A program made the translations under genes and the position numbers. From Mucilaginibacter sp. (GTDB lineage Bacteria > Bacteroidota > Bacteroidia > Sphingobacteriales > Sphingobacteriaceae): 64,000 nt of DNA. Shown here piece by piece: positions 1-8,852 of this stretch. The stretch spans positions 143,934 through 207,933 of the forward strand of contig NZ_JAQBOD010000062.1 in NCBI RefSeq assembly GCF_028288205.1, given 5' to 3'. The notes under the pieces are model-generated. The model saw only the letters and a program-made list of their open reading frames with translations, was not told the DNA's origin and did no database searches. Position 1 is the stretch's first letter. Each line of letters begins with the position of its first letter.

Positions 1-1208
1 TTTACCTGCGGGGCCACGGTAAACTCAATAATCTCTACACCCTCTTCATTTGCCACACTCATTAGGGCCTGCTCCACTTCCTCACCAATAACATGTTCTC
101 CAAACGCAGAAATGTAATGTTTAATACGCCCGGTCACTAATATTTTATAAGGGTTCTTTGATATGAATTTTACTGTATCGCCTAAACTATAACCCCAAAG
201 ACCGGCATTTGTATTTAATATCAGTGCATAATTTTTATCCAGCTCAACATCCTGTAAGCAAATACGCGTTGGGTTTTCATTAAAATATTCATCGGTTGGA
301 ATGAATTCATAAAATATACCCGAATCAACCAATAACAATAACCCTTTACTTTTTTGCGAGTCCTGAAAAGCTATAAAGCCTTCGGATGCCGGATAAGTTT
401 CTATCGAATCAATAGCAAAGCCAATACTTTCTTGCATACGTGCACGGTAAGGCTCAAAATTTACACCACCATATACAAATAGCTTAAAGTTAGGGAAGAT
501 ATCTTTTATTTTTTTATCGCCCGAAACAGCCGAGAGCCTGTCGAAATACATCTGACACCAGGGTGGTATGCCGGATATCAGGCGCATATCTTCATTAACC
601 GTCTCCTGTACAATAGCATCAACCTTTTGCTCCCAATCTTCAATACAATTTACGTCATAGCTTGGCAAACGGTTTTTTTGCAGATAGGCGGGCACATGAT
701 GCGCCACAATACCTGATAGCCTGCCGGTTGGTATTCCTGCTTTTTCAGATAGCACAGGGCTGCCTTGTAAAAATATCATCTTACCATCTAAAAAACCGGC
801 TTTACCGGTTTCATGAATATAGCTTAATAGCGCGTTTCGGGCAGCCTTAATATGTTCGGGCATGCTTTCCTTGCTTATGGGGATGTATTTAACGCCTGAT
901 GTAGTGCCCGATGTTTTAGTGAGATAAGTTGGTTTACCCGGCCAAAGCACATTTTCCTCGCCGTTGGCTACGCGTTTGATGTAGGAACTGAGCTCTTCAT
1001 AATCGCGTATAGGTACGTGCTTTTTAAAATCTTCGTATGTTTTTATTTGAGCGAACCTATGATCTTTACCAAACGCCGTGTTTTTTGCTTTATCAAGTAA
1101 TTGCTCAAAAGTTTTTTGCTGCAGTGCTACCGCGTTTTTGCGGATGTGGTTCAAGTCTGTATTAACCCACGCCGCGAATACCTTACTTAACAGAACTTTT
1201 AAACCCAT
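1..1208 (-). CDS. GH3 auxin-responsive-promoter family acyl-adenylating protein (partial)
   Basis: The minus frame is open from an ATG at 1208 to the window edge, so the C-terminus is missing. Reading it gives a protein starting MGLKVLLSKVFAAWVN, with a phosphate-binding segment TKTSGTTSGVKYIPIS near residue 100 and a later ETYPASEGF segment. Both are typical of the GH3 branch of the ANL adenylating superfamily. Plant relatives conjugate amino acids to auxin or jasmonate through an acyl-AMP intermediate; the bacterial substrate is unknown. The stop of the upstream membrane-protein gene lies only 3 bases away, so the two are probably co-transcribed. It should not be confused with glycoside hydrolase family 3. 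The family call is fairly sure; the substrate is not known. Confidence 0.85.
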   Translation of the reverse strand, partial: MGLKVLLSKVFAAWVNTDLNHIRKNAVALQQKTFEQLLDKAKNTAFGKDHRFAQIKTYEDFKKHVPIRDYEELSSYIKRVANGEENVLWPGKPTYLTKTSGTTSGVKYIPISKESMPEHIKAARNALLSYIHETGKAGFLDGKMIFLQGSPVLSEKAGIPTGRLSGIVAHHVPAYLQKNRLPSYDVNCIEDWEQKVDAIVQETVNEDMRLISGIPPWCQMYFDRLSAVSGDKKIKDIFPNFKLFVYGGVNFEPYRARMQESIGFAIDSIETYPASEGFIAFQDSQKSKGLLLLVDSGIFYEFIPTDEYFNENPTRICLQDVELDKNYALILNTNAGLWGYSLGDTVKFISKNPYKILVTGRIKHYISAFGEHVIGEEVEQALMSVANEEGVEIIEFTVAPQV

Positions 1209-1211
1209 GGC

Positions 1212-1946
1212 TTAATTAGTTTCGGCAATATCATCGTCTATATCCAGGTGGCTATAAACAAGCTTGCGGTAAGTTACCGCTAATATAATATTAACAAAAG
1301 GGTAGGTAAATATAATGGCTATTGATATAAATCCAAACCCGTTATATTGTGACAATGCAGCCGGAAGCGCAATAAATAATAAGATTATGCCCAACATTAT
1401 TAATACTTTAAAAAAATAGCCTTTAGTAAGCTGGAAGCTTTGACGGATAGACTCAATAGCGCCCGACTGATCATCAACTATAAACGTGATAAAGAACATA
1501 ACACGCAAGGCTATATAAAGAGTAACTATTGCAGCAATATTTTCAAGTAAGGTTTGGATGTTAGGATAGTCATTTAACCGCACCATTAAAAAGTGAAACG
1601 TAGTAATCAAAAATGCGATAAAGAACACTACCACAAGATAACTTACTATACCTTTAAATGCCGGTAATACCTGCCTGAATTCAAATTCGTAATATTCACT
1701 GTCAATTACAGTAAATATAAGTTTATAAAGGCCAAGTGTGGTGTAGGCTTGTATAAGTATCATTATAAACGACACAGCCATTTTACCCCAAAATGCTTCA
1801 GGTGAAATTAGATATTCAGTTATGATCCCTAAAATAGATAGCAGGAAAAACGATATAAATGAGTAAACAATTATAGTTACAAAGTTTTTCTTAAAAATAG
1901 TCCATGCAGTTTTAGTGGTCTCTGCAACAGAAAAGGGATGATACAT
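1212..1946 (-). CDS. Multi-pass membrane protein, unknown function
   Basis: This 244-residue protein has about six hydrophobic segments, around residues 20-45, 50-80, 95-125, 140-160, 180-205 and 205-230, with short polar loops. It resembles the broad group of Bacteroidota integral membrane proteins related to glycerophosphodiester phosphodiesterase membrane domains, but I see no catalytic motif. It sits between a glycosyltransferase gene (7 bases away) and a GH3-family gene (3 bases away), all on the minus strand. Co-transcription is likely and a role in envelope or lipid metabolism is possible. The function is unassigned. Confidence 0.7.
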   Translation of the reverse strand: MYHPFSVAETTKTAWTIFKKNFVTIIVYSFISFFLLSILGIITEYLISPEAFWGKMAVSFIMILIQAYTTLGLYKLIFTVIDSEYYEFEFRQVLPAFKGIVSYLVVVFFIAFLITTFHFLMVRLNDYPNIQTLLENIAAIVTLYIALRVMFFITFIVDDQSGAIESIRQSFQLTKGYFFKVLIMLGIILLFIALPAALSQYNGFGFISIAIIFTYPFVNIILAVTYRKLVYSHLDIDDDIAETN

Positions 1947-1953
1947 ATATTAT

Positions 1954-2922
1954 TTACGATCTTTTTAATATTATCCGCTTCCAAAAATCTTGCATAAAAC
2001 CAAGTCCATAAGCAGTTAGTTGAATGAAGGAAGCTACCAAGCTCAAAAATGCAATTTTTGCCGACTTATTTTTAATCCACGCGTGAAAAAATATCAACAA
2101 AATAATAAGTGCTAAAATAACGTTGCATAATACAGCTATTCGCCAGTTAAAGATATTAGAAATAGCTGTAAATAACAGCGATAAGGTAAAAAAAGCCGGA
2201 AAAAAATGTATTAATTTTAGTTGAGTAGGATGAAACTTATAAACATTAATACGCGCCCGGCCAAAAAAGTGTATCTGTTTATAAAATTGCAAGAAGTTGG
2301 TGCGGCGTTTATGGTACACTTTGGCATCAGGAATTAAACCTATTTTAAAACCCAATGAGTGGATACGGATGCTATATTCCAGATCTTCGGCCAGGCGGGT
2401 AATGATAAAGCCGCCTGCTTTTTCCCACACCTGCCTTGATATACCCATATTAAAGCTACGCGGATGAAACTGGCCAATTCCTTTTTTATTGCCCCGTATA
2501 CCACCGGTTGTAAAAGGCGAGGTCATGGAATAACTAATGGCTTTTTGAGTAGGGGTGAATGAAGGGTGTGCATCGTCCGGGCCGCCATAGGCATCCAGCC
2601 AGTTTTTTGTTAACGAGTTGTTAACGATCTGTAAATAATCCTCAGGAATAAGGCAATCAGAATCGAATATGATAAAATAATCGCCTTTGGCACGTTCGAA
2701 CGCGAAGTTGCGGGCAAAACCCTGGCCTGCATTTTCTTTTACAAAGTATCTTACATCCAGTTGGCCGACAAAGCTTTTTACTATTTCTTCCGCGTCATTA
2801 ACAGATCCATCTTCAATAACCAATACCTCGAAGTTTTTATAACTCTGCAACGTAAGCGTTTGCAACAGTTCTTTAATTTCCTGCGGGCGGTTGTATAAAG
2901 GTATGATAATGGAAAAAAACAT
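1954..2922 (-). CDS. Family 2 glycosyltransferase, membrane-anchored
   Basis: The protein is 322 residues long. The N-terminal GT-A fold begins FFSIIIPLYNRP, has the nucleotide-binding acidic pair at about residues 37-38 (VIEDGS) and a DxD-like DSD at 87-89 that would bind the metal and UDP- or GDP-sugar. A conserved LAEDLEYSIRIHSLG segment near 190 supplies the usual ED catalytic-base motif. Two or three hydrophobic helices between about 230 and 300 anchor it to the inner membrane. The likely role is transferring a sugar to a lipid-linked or surface glycan. The exact donor and acceptor cannot be told. Upstream lies a 115-bp palindromic repeat, not another gene. Confidence 0.88.
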   Translation of the reverse strand: MFFSIIIPLYNRPQEIKELLQTLTLQSYKNFEVLVIEDGSVNDAEEIVKSFVGQLDVRYFVKENAGQGFARNFAFERAKGDYFIIFDSDCLIPEDYLQIVNNSLTKNWLDAYGGPDDAHPSFTPTQKAISYSMTSPFTTGGIRGNKKGIGQFHPRSFNMGISRQVWEKAGGFIITRLAEDLEYSIRIHSLGFKIGLIPDAKVYHKRRTNFLQFYKQIHFFGRARINVYKFHPTQLKLIHFFPAFFTLSLLFTAISNIFNWRIAVLCNVILALIILLIFFHAWIKNKSAKIAFLSLVASFIQLTAYGLGFMQDFWKRIILKRS

Positions 2923-2998
2923 ATTTTGGATGTGCAGATATGCTGATGTGCAAATGTGCAGATTTTTTTTAATAGGGATTAATGAAGATTAAATAGTG

Positions 2999-3113
2999 AT
3001 TGTCATTTCGAACGATAGTGAGAAATCTTATACACTGTGCAAATTTTGCGATGCATGGTGTATAAGATTTCTCTTCACACCGGAGGCCTACGCTTGCTCA
3101 TCGAAATGACAAT
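2999..3113. repeat. Palindromic dispersed repeat, copy 1
   Basis: Outer arms ATTGTCATTTCGA (2999-3011) and TCGAAATGACAAT (3101-3113) are exact reverse complements. An inner pair GAGAAATCTTATACAC (3020-3035) and GTGTATAAGATTTCTC (3058-3073) is also exact. A diverged copy lies at 56844-56934. It fills the gap between two glycosyltransferase genes. It could fold into a long hairpin in RNA. It has no coding content and looks like a non-autonomous REP or MITE-type element. Confidence 0.85.
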
Positions 3114-3132
3114 ATAATAATTCTAACATACA

Positions 3133-4086
3133 TTAAATAACATCCTCTATCTGGTACTTATTCCGCTCGGGGGCGCTGCGGGCAACCAGTTCGGCAACAA
3201 AGCCGGTTAAAAACAGTTGGGAGCCAATTATAATGGCTACCAGCGCTATATAAAATAAAGGCTGCGCTGTTACTTCACGCGTAATTTTTATGTGATGGGC
3301 TATATAATAAAGCTTTTCGCTAATTATCCAGATTGCGCAAACTAACCCGGCAAAAAAACTTAAGCTTCCCATTGCTCCAAAAAAATGCATGGGGCGTTTG
3401 CCAAATTTGCCTACAAAAAATATCGAAAGCAGGTCTAAAAAGCCATTTACAAAACGGCTCATGCCAAACTTTGTTGTGCCATATTTACGTGCACGGTGTT
3501 CGACTACTTGCTCGCCAATTTTAGTGAACCCGGCCCACTTGGCAATAACCGGTATATAACGGTGCATTTCGCCATAAACCTCTATGTTTTTTACTACCGC
3601 TTTACGATAAGCCTTTAAACCGCAGTTAAAATCGTGCAGGTTATCTATCCCCGACATTTTTCGCGTGGCTAAATTAAATAGTTTTGTGGGAACGGTTTTA
3701 GTTATAGGGTCATACCTTTTAGCTTTCCAGCCGGATATAAGGTCGTATTTTTCTTCGACGATGCGGCGATACAGCTCCGGAATTTCATCAGGGCTGTCCT
3801 GTAAGTCTGCATCCATCGTTATTATCACATTACCCTGTGCGGCATCAAAACCAACGTTTAAAGCGGCGGATTTACCATAATTGCGCCTGAATTTAATACC
3901 CTTTATAAAAGGATTATTTAAACGCAGTTTAGCAATCATATCCCATGAGCCGTCTATACTGCCATCGTCAATTAATATAATCTCATACAAAAAGCCATTT
4001 TCATCCATAACACGGCTTATCCATGAGGTAAGCTCGGGCAATGATTCAACTTCGTTATAAAGTGGTACTACAACTGATATATCCAT
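3133..4086 (-). CDS. Family 2 glycosyltransferase, GtrB/DPM1-like
   Basis: The polyprenyl-phosphate sugar transferase type is shown by DISVVVPLYNEVESLPEL at the start, LIDDGS near residue 40, and the MDADLQDSPDEIPELY signature near residues 94-109. Two C-terminal transmembrane helices (about 235-265 and 280-310) match GtrB-like enzymes that load a sugar from a nucleotide donor onto undecaprenyl phosphate on the cytoplasmic face. I chose the ATG at 4086 because the slightly longer frame needs a TTG at 4092. It is followed on the same strand, after a repeat, by a second glycosyltransferase, suggesting a small envelope-glycan locus. Confidence is high for the family and moderate for the lipid acceptor. 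Confidence 0.9.
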   Translation of the reverse strand: MDISVVVPLYNEVESLPELTSWISRVMDENGFLYEIILIDDGSIDGSWDMIAKLRLNNPFIKGIKFRRNYGKSAALNVGFDAAQGNVIITMDADLQDSPDEIPELYRRIVEEKYDLISGWKAKRYDPITKTVPTKLFNLATRKMSGIDNLHDFNCGLKAYRKAVVKNIEVYGEMHRYIPVIAKWAGFTKIGEQVVEHRARKYGTTKFGMSRFVNGFLDLLSIFFVGKFGKRPMHFFGAMGSLSFFAGLVCAIWIISEKLYYIAHHIKITREVTAQPLFYIALVAIIIGSQLFLTGFVAELVARSAPERNKYQIEDVI

Positions 4087-4399
4087 TGACAAGTGATAGG
4101 GTTGGAGCTGATGCCCCTGATTTTTTCAAACCCATGCAAAAATATAAAAAATGCGCATTGGTTTTATGGTAGATTTTTAGGTGGTGGTTAAATTATGTTA
4201 AATACAATTTTACTCTGCATTTTCGATGATCAGTGTAAACTCCACAATGAATAAAAATACAAAATTAACAATGATAATTATTAAGAATAAGATGCAATCA
4301 CTACCGAGTTGATGCTATAATGTTAAGTAATGTTAAAGTTTTAATAGTCAATATGATATGTTTTATTTTAGACTGAAATTAAACTAAACCTATCACTGC
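4087..4399. other. AT-rich intergenic region between divergent genes
   Basis: This 313-base stretch separates two divergent genes and must hold both promoters. It is very AT-rich and has no open frame of note. I could not pick out a clear TTTG-N19-TAnnTTTG promoter, and see no RNA gene or repeat. Confidence 0.5.
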
Positions 4400-5137
4400 A
4401 TGAGGCTTGCCGGTATATTGATATTGCTATTTTTTACCGGCAGGCTTAGTGCACAACAATTAAATGGAACTGTATTAGATTTAATTACAAAGTTGCCGGT
4501 AACAAATGCTACTTTGGTATCTAAAATGGGAGCAGGCTTCACTTCGTCAACCGGGAGTTTTAGATTAAATTATGCTCCTGCGGGCGACACTATAACTATT
4601 ACTCATATCGGCTATAAAACATATAAATTTGGAGTAGGGAACGGATTAATACCAACTACTATTTATCTTCAATCGGCTAATATCTTATTGAATGAAGTAT
4701 CTATCAGGGGAATGCGTAATTATAAAAAAGACTCGGTAGATAACCGCCGTGAATTTGCACGGATCTTTAATTACAAGGCCCCCGGTATAAAAAGCATTTT
4801 TGTTAAACGGTCGCCGTATGTTAATACCGGCAGGCCCAATAATACGAGCGAACTGGTAAGTTTAAATGTTTTGAAATTAGTTAGCTTGTTTTCAAGAAAT
4901 AAAAAAAACACACTGCAAAAAGCAATGTTAAGGGATGAGCAGGATGGTTTTGTGTTTAGTATGTTCTCGAAAGAAAGGATACAAGCGTTAACATCTTTAA
5001 AAGGAGATTCGTTGCAAAATTTTATGATTAAGTACAGCCCCTCGCCTTATGAGATAAGAAAGATGACGATGTACGATATGATGATCTATATAAAAAAAAG
5101 TTATGCTGATTTTAGTAAACCCGCAGAAAAAAAATAA
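4400..5137 (+). CDS. Secreted protein with carboxypeptidase-like regulatory domain
   Basis: A signal peptide (residues 1-18, ending LSAQQ) precedes a CarboxypepD_reg-like beta-sandwich at about 20-100: LNGTVLDLITKLPVTNATLV, then a Gly/Ser turn and DTITITHIGYKT. This domain is the N-terminal plug extension of many TonB-dependent receptors but here it stands alone, followed by about 145 residues of basic, unassigned sequence. The protein is probably periplasmic or outer-membrane associated. The gene converges on the ECF sigma operon, ending at the base before the anti-sigma candidate's stop. The function is unknown. Confidence 0.75.
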   Translation: MRLAGILILLFFTGRLSAQQLNGTVLDLITKLPVTNATLVSKMGAGFTSSTGSFRLNYAPAGDTITITHIGYKTYKFGVGNGLIPTTIYLQSANILLNEVSIRGMRNYKKDSVDNRREFARIFNYKAPGIKSIFVKRSPYVNTGRPNNTSELVSLNVLKLVSLFSRNKKNTLQKAMLRDEQDGFVFSMFSKERIQALTSLKGDSLQNFMIKYSPSPYEIRKMTMYDMMIYIKKSYADFSKPAEKK

Positions 5138-5728
5138 CTAATCAAACTGATTTTGCAGGCGAATAAGGCGGTCAATCATCAGGTTAAGTTTTTCCTGTTC
5201 GCTTTTAACAAACCGCCCCTTTAAATAAAAAGTACAGAACATTAACCAGGCAATTGTTAAACCATACGCCACCACCTTAAACGTTGCCGATGCGCTTTGT
5301 AATACTTCAAAAAAGTATAATAACAAACCGGTGCTTATTAATATAACATATAGGTAGTATAACCAGCCATAAATGGCTGCCCGGTTTTTTTGATATACTT
5401 TTAAGTCTTGCAAATAATCTGCAGGATTAATGGTTACATCCTGTTTGCTTATAATGCGGTAATCCCTTATCATCATCATAACATACAATATCATAGTAAC
5501 CATTATAATAACTATGCCTAAATAAGTTACCCACGAGTTAAAAACAAAAAATAACATCACCACAAGCAGCCCTGCAAAAGATATGCCCATGCTGGTAATA
5601 TTCCATAGCAATTTCCTGCTAATACTGTTCATTCCCTTCTTCACCTGCTTCAGCACATCGTCCACTGAAAGCTGATCTTTTTTTGGCTGTTCCTGCCAAA
5701 CCGACATTAAATGATCAAAGTCTTTCAT
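5138..5728 (-). CDS. Membrane protein co-transcribed with ECF sigma factor (possible anti-sigma)
   Basis: The 196-residue protein has a soluble N-terminus of about 40 residues and four hydrophobic segments (about 42-62, 66-88, 118-140, 148-170). Its start overlaps the end of the upstream ECF sigma-factor gene by 14 bases, which implies translational coupling. Membrane proteins in this position are often anti-sigma factors. I see no zinc-binding HxxxCxxC motif or FecR domain, so the regulator role rests on position only. The N-terminal MSVWQEQPKKDQLSVDDVL would be the cytosolic sigma-binding candidate. Confidence 0.7.
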   Translation of the reverse strand: MKDFDHLMSVWQEQPKKDQLSVDDVLKQVKKGMNSISRKLLWNITSMGISFAGLLVVMLFFVFNSWVTYLGIVIIMVTMILYVMMMIRDYRIISKQDVTINPADYLQDLKVYQKNRAAIYGWLYYLYVILISTGLLLYFFEVLQSASATFKVVAYGLTIAWLMFCTFYLKGRFVKSEQEKLNLMIDRLIRLQNQFD

Positions 5729-6212
5729 ACTGATTATATAATTCTGTCAATTTTTGTTTAATGCGGAAAATTTTAACCCGCAAATTACCTTCAGATATGC
5801 CTGATATTTCTGCTATTTCGGGGTAAGGCATTTCATCCAGCACCATAGTTATTATTATTCTTTCTGATTCTTCTAATTTTGATATACACTTATATAGCAA
5901 TGTAACCTGCTCGTTCTTATCAGATACCTCTTCCATTTTGGTTTCGGCTATCTGGGGTGTAAGCTCTTCCTTTGCTTGTCGTTTCTCTGATCTTAAATAC
6001 GTAAGGCAAGTATTTACAGCGATACGATATATCCAGGTTGATATCATTGCCTGGTTACGGAATTTATCAAGGTTTTGCCAAACTTTTAAAAATGTTTCTT
6101 GTAATAGGTCGTTCGCAGCATCATCATCACCCGTATAACCATAGCACAAATGGTAGATTTTTTTTGAATTAGCTTCAAATATTTGCTTAAAGACCAGTTC
6201 TTTATCAGCCAC
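5715..6212 (-). CDS. RNA polymerase sigma factor, ECF (sigma-70) family
   Basis: The 165-residue protein has region 2 at about residues 10-75, with the LLQETFLKVWQNLDKFR core and STWIYRIAVNTCLTYLR, and a C-terminal region 4 helix-turn-helix at about 110-160 (PYPEIAEISGISEGNLRVKI). Length and two-domain layout fit the ECF group. It would direct RNA polymerase to a stress or envelope regulon, held inactive by a membrane partner. The start is a GTG at 6212. The 14-base overlap with the following membrane-protein gene supports a sigma/anti-sigma pair. The target promoters cannot be identified from this window. Confidence 0.93.
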   Translation of the reverse strand: MADKELVFKQIFEANSKKIYHLCYGYTGDDDAANDLLQETFLKVWQNLDKFRNQAMISTWIYRIAVNTCLTYLRSEKRQAKEELTPQIAETKMEEVSDKNEQVTLLYKCISKLEESERIIITMVLDEMPYPEIAEISGISEGNLRVKIFRIKQKLTELYNQYERL

Positions 6213-6256
6213 GTGCAGGTTAGTTTGTTTTATTAGATGCTAAGATAGGGGGAATG

Positions 6257-6784
6257 TTACAACAAGAAAGCATTCTTATTAAACCAGGTGAGTTTTTTTT
6301 CGGCATCATCCAGCAATAAATTATAGTCATTACTAAAATCAAATTGCAGGTCTTCGTGCAATTTGCCTGTTAATGTTTTTATCTTTTCCAATTGTCGGGT
6401 TAAAATAAGTCGCAGGGGTTTATAGGTTGCACGTTTGTCGGCATATTGCAAATAGTTGGTGCAAAAATTTAAAAGTAAGGTAATCTCGGCTTCCTTTGAA
6501 GCCATGAATTTGGTGTACTTACTAAGTAGTCTTAATATTTTTCGAAGATATTTAGCGGCCTCATAACTTCTTACAGGCAATTGGCTAAACATAAATCCAG
6601 CCTCGGCTTTTATTTTTTCAATAAAAACCGCTTCGTTATCAGCTTCAAATAATAAATAAGCAAGCAGCTCTTTATTCTCTTTTTTATGACGGGCTAATCG
6701 CAAACATAAGTCGGCAATTTTGGGGCCCGATAGGTGCTGCAATTCTTTTTTTATATCCTGTAAGCCATAGGTGGCAGTGTTCAT
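6257..6784 (-). CDS. Hypothetical helical protein
   Basis: The 175-residue protein has no signal peptide or membrane segment. It is rich in Lys, Glu and Leu and looks all-alpha, with repeated motifs such as LCLRLARHKKENKELLAYLL and YLRKILRLLSKYTKFM that suggest a helical-repeat fold. I do not recognise the family. It is divergent from the DAACS symporter gene, with 66 bases between the start codons, and lies 44 bases upstream of the ECF sigma gene on the same strand. It may belong to that transcription unit. Confidence 0.65.
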   Translation of the reverse strand: MNTATYGLQDIKKELQHLSGPKIADLCLRLARHKKENKELLAYLLFEADNEAVFIEKIKAEAGFMFSQLPVRSYEAAKYLRKILRLLSKYTKFMASKEAEITLLLNFCTNYLQYADKRATYKPLRLILTRQLEKIKTLTGKLHEDLQFDFSNDYNLLLDDAEKKLTWFNKNAFLL

Positions 6785-6850
6785 TATATTAGATTGAATA
6801 TTTTTAACAAAATAGTAAATAGTTTTAGTTTCGCCGTCTTATATTTAGCG

Positions 6851-8257
6851 ATGCAAAAAAATAAACTTACGCTCTATATTTTTATCGCACTTATTTTAGG
6901 TGTGATAGTTGGTTACATCTACAACGCAAATGTAATTAATACCTATAATAACAATGTCAGTGCTGCGGAAACCGCCATCAAAATTATTGATAACAAACTG
7001 GTTCTATTAAAAGACAGCACATCGGCAAATTTCAAGGAACTAAAATCACAACGTATAACCCAAGCCAAAATACGTAAAGTAAATGATGTCATACGTGAGG
7101 ATAAAGTAATGTATTTCACTGTTTTAAGTGATATATTTTTGAGGTTAATAAAGATGATCGTAGCGCCATTGGTGTTCACCACGTTAGTAGTTGGTGTGGC
7201 TAAAGTTGGCGATATTAAAGCAGTTGGCCGTATTGGCGGCAAGACCCTGCTTTGGTTTTTAAGTGCTACATTGATCTCCCTGTTATTGGGGATGATACTG
7301 ATTAATTTATTTCAACCGGGCCGCGAAATGCACCTGATGCTACCCGACAGTCATTTAGGTACAGAGATACAAAAAACGTCGCTTTCCTTAAGAGATTTCA
7401 TCAGTCATGTGTTCCCAAAGAGCTTTTTTGAGTCAATGTCTAACAATGAGATACTGCAAATAGTTGTTTTTGCCTTATTTTTTGGTGTGGCCACCGCTGC
7501 AATTGGCGAAAAGGGCCAAGTTGTAGTTAAAGCTTTCGATGCTATTGCTCACGTTATTTTAAAAATAACCGGTTACGTAATGAAGCTGGCCCCGTTAGCG
7601 GTATTTGGGGCAATTACAGCTATAGTTGCTAAACAAGGTGTAGGGATATTATCAACTTATGCCATATTTATCGGCGAGTTTTACTTCTCGCTTATTATAC
7701 TTTGGCTGGTAATTATTCTGGCTGGATTTTTTGTATTAAAAGGCAGGGCATTTACGCTGGTAAATAATATAAAAGATGCCATGCTGGTTGCTTTCGGTAC
7801 CTCAACCAGCGAAGCGGCTTATCCACGTGTGCTGATAGAGATGGAGCGTTTTGGCTGCAGCAATAAAATTGTAAGCTTTGTGTTGCCGCTGGGTTATTCG
7901 TTTAATCTGGACGGTTCTATGATGTATATGACTTTTGCGTCGTTATTCCTGGCACAATCGTATGGCATACACCTATCAATTGCGCAGCAACTTACCATGT
8001 TGTTAACTTTAATGTTAACCAGTAAAGGAATTGCGGGGGTACCGCGTGCATCGTTAGTGGTAATTGCCGGTACTATTGCCATGTTTAATATTCCTGAGGC
8101 CGGGCTTGCACTTTTAATAGGTATTGACCCGTTATTAGATATGGGCCGTTCTGCTACAAATGTTTTAGGTAATGCTATGGCTACCGCGGTTGTTAGCAAA
8201 TGGGAGGGAGAACTTACTGACGGTAACCCGATTGATATCGATATTGAAATGATTTAA
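6851..8257 (+). CDS. Dicarboxylate/amino acid:cation symporter (DAACS family)
   Basis: The 468-residue inner-membrane transporter belongs to the GltP/DctA/EAAT family, which takes up C4-dicarboxylates or acidic amino acids with Na+ or H+. Visible marks are the serine-rich re-entrant loop VAFGTSTSEAAYPRVL, the FVLPLGYSFNLDGSMMY segment and, near the C-terminus, DPLLDMGRSATNVLGNA carrying the substrate- and cation-binding Asp, Arg and Asn. An extra polar insert after the first helix (about residues 30-95) is longer than in DctA. I placed the start at the ATG at 6851. The longer frame depends on a TTG at 6794. The substrate is not settled. Confidence 0.93.
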   Translation: MQKNKLTLYIFIALILGVIVGYIYNANVINTYNNNVSAAETAIKIIDNKLVLLKDSTSANFKELKSQRITQAKIRKVNDVIREDKVMYFTVLSDIFLRLIKMIVAPLVFTTLVVGVAKVGDIKAVGRIGGKTLLWFLSATLISLLLGMILINLFQPGREMHLMLPDSHLGTEIQKTSLSLRDFISHVFPKSFFESMSNNEILQIVVFALFFGVATAAIGEKGQVVVKAFDAIAHVILKITGYVMKLAPLAVFGAITAIVAKQGVGILSTYAIFIGEFYFSLIILWLVIILAGFFVLKGRAFTLVNNIKDAMLVAFGTSTSEAAYPRVLIEMERFGCSNKIVSFVLPLGYSFNLDGSMMYMTFASLFLAQSYGIHLSIAQQLTMLLTLMLTSKGIAGVPRASLVVIAGTIAMFNIPEAGLALLIGIDPLLDMGRSATNVLGNAMATAVVSKWEGELTDGNPIDIDIEMI

Positions 8258-8276
8258 CTTATAATAACTACCCTAC

Positions 8277-8780
8277 ATGTCATCCAAAGCAAAAAAAATA
8301 TTTCTTGCCTTAAGTATCTTCTTGCCTTTTTTATTCTACTGTATCTATTACTATGGTATGGTATTAAAAAATGCTCCGTATAAGTTTGTTGAGTTTGATT
8401 CTATCGTTTTTCAATATGGCGACAGGGATAGTATGCTGAACAAATACAATTCAAAAACCGGCGATTATCAATATTTAAATGTAAAAGACTCGTTAGTGAA
8501 AATGCATTTACACTTAAATCAAAAAGAACTGCTTTACCTGCACCGTAAGGCTGCCGACCTTGGTTTTTGGGATTTCCCTGCTGATGAAACCGGCGACAGT
8601 GTAAAAACCGGCCCTAAGCCGCCGCGTTATGTAATAGAGTTTAACTATAAACGAAAAAGCAAAAAAGTAATATTTGATGCTAATTATTATGGTGATCCAA
8701 AGTTGGTAGATGCTAATCAACACCTGATAAAAGAAATAATGCAGGTTTTAGCCAGCGAAGAGACTAATCAGAAAAAATAA
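8277..8780 (+). CDS. Single-pass membrane protein, unknown function
   Basis: The 167-residue protein has an N-terminal membrane anchor (about residues 7-28, LALSIFLPFLFYCIYYYG) and a soluble domain rich in beta-strand and charge. The pattern LHLNQKELLYLHRKAADLGFWDFP followed by PPRYVIEFNYKRKSKKVIFD resembles small secreted Bacteroidota proteins in which a residue or metal is bound near a Trp-Asp-Phe turn, but I cannot name a family securely. It lies 19 bases after the symporter gene on the same strand and is probably co-transcribed with it. Confidence 0.7.
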   Translation: MSSKAKKIFLALSIFLPFLFYCIYYYGMVLKNAPYKFVEFDSIVFQYGDRDSMLNKYNSKTGDYQYLNVKDSLVKMHLHLNQKELLYLHRKAADLGFWDFPADETGDSVKTGPKPPRYVIEFNYKRKSKKVIFDANYYGDPKLVDANQHLIKEIMQVLASEETNQKK

Positions 8781-8787
8781 AAGGTGT

Positions 8788-8819
8788 ATTGTATATTGAA
8801 AATGTAATACCTATATTTG
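8788..8819 (+). promoter_or_regulatory. Promoter of rplU-rpmA (Bacteroidota type)
   Basis: ATTG at 8788-8791 stands 20 bases before TATATTTG at 8812-8819. The latter matches the Bacteroidota sigma-A -7 consensus TAnnTTTG exactly, and the -33 box is one base off TTTG. Transcription would start near 8825, about 28 bases ahead of the rplU ATG. Confidence 0.6.
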
Positions 8820-8852
8820 CACCTCGAATTTTAAAACATTAATTAACAAACC

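Noticed and set aside
2923..3132. Small RNA in the palindrome at 2999-3113
   Set aside because: A related copy occurs at 56844-56934 in an unrelated context; a dispersed repeat explains it better.
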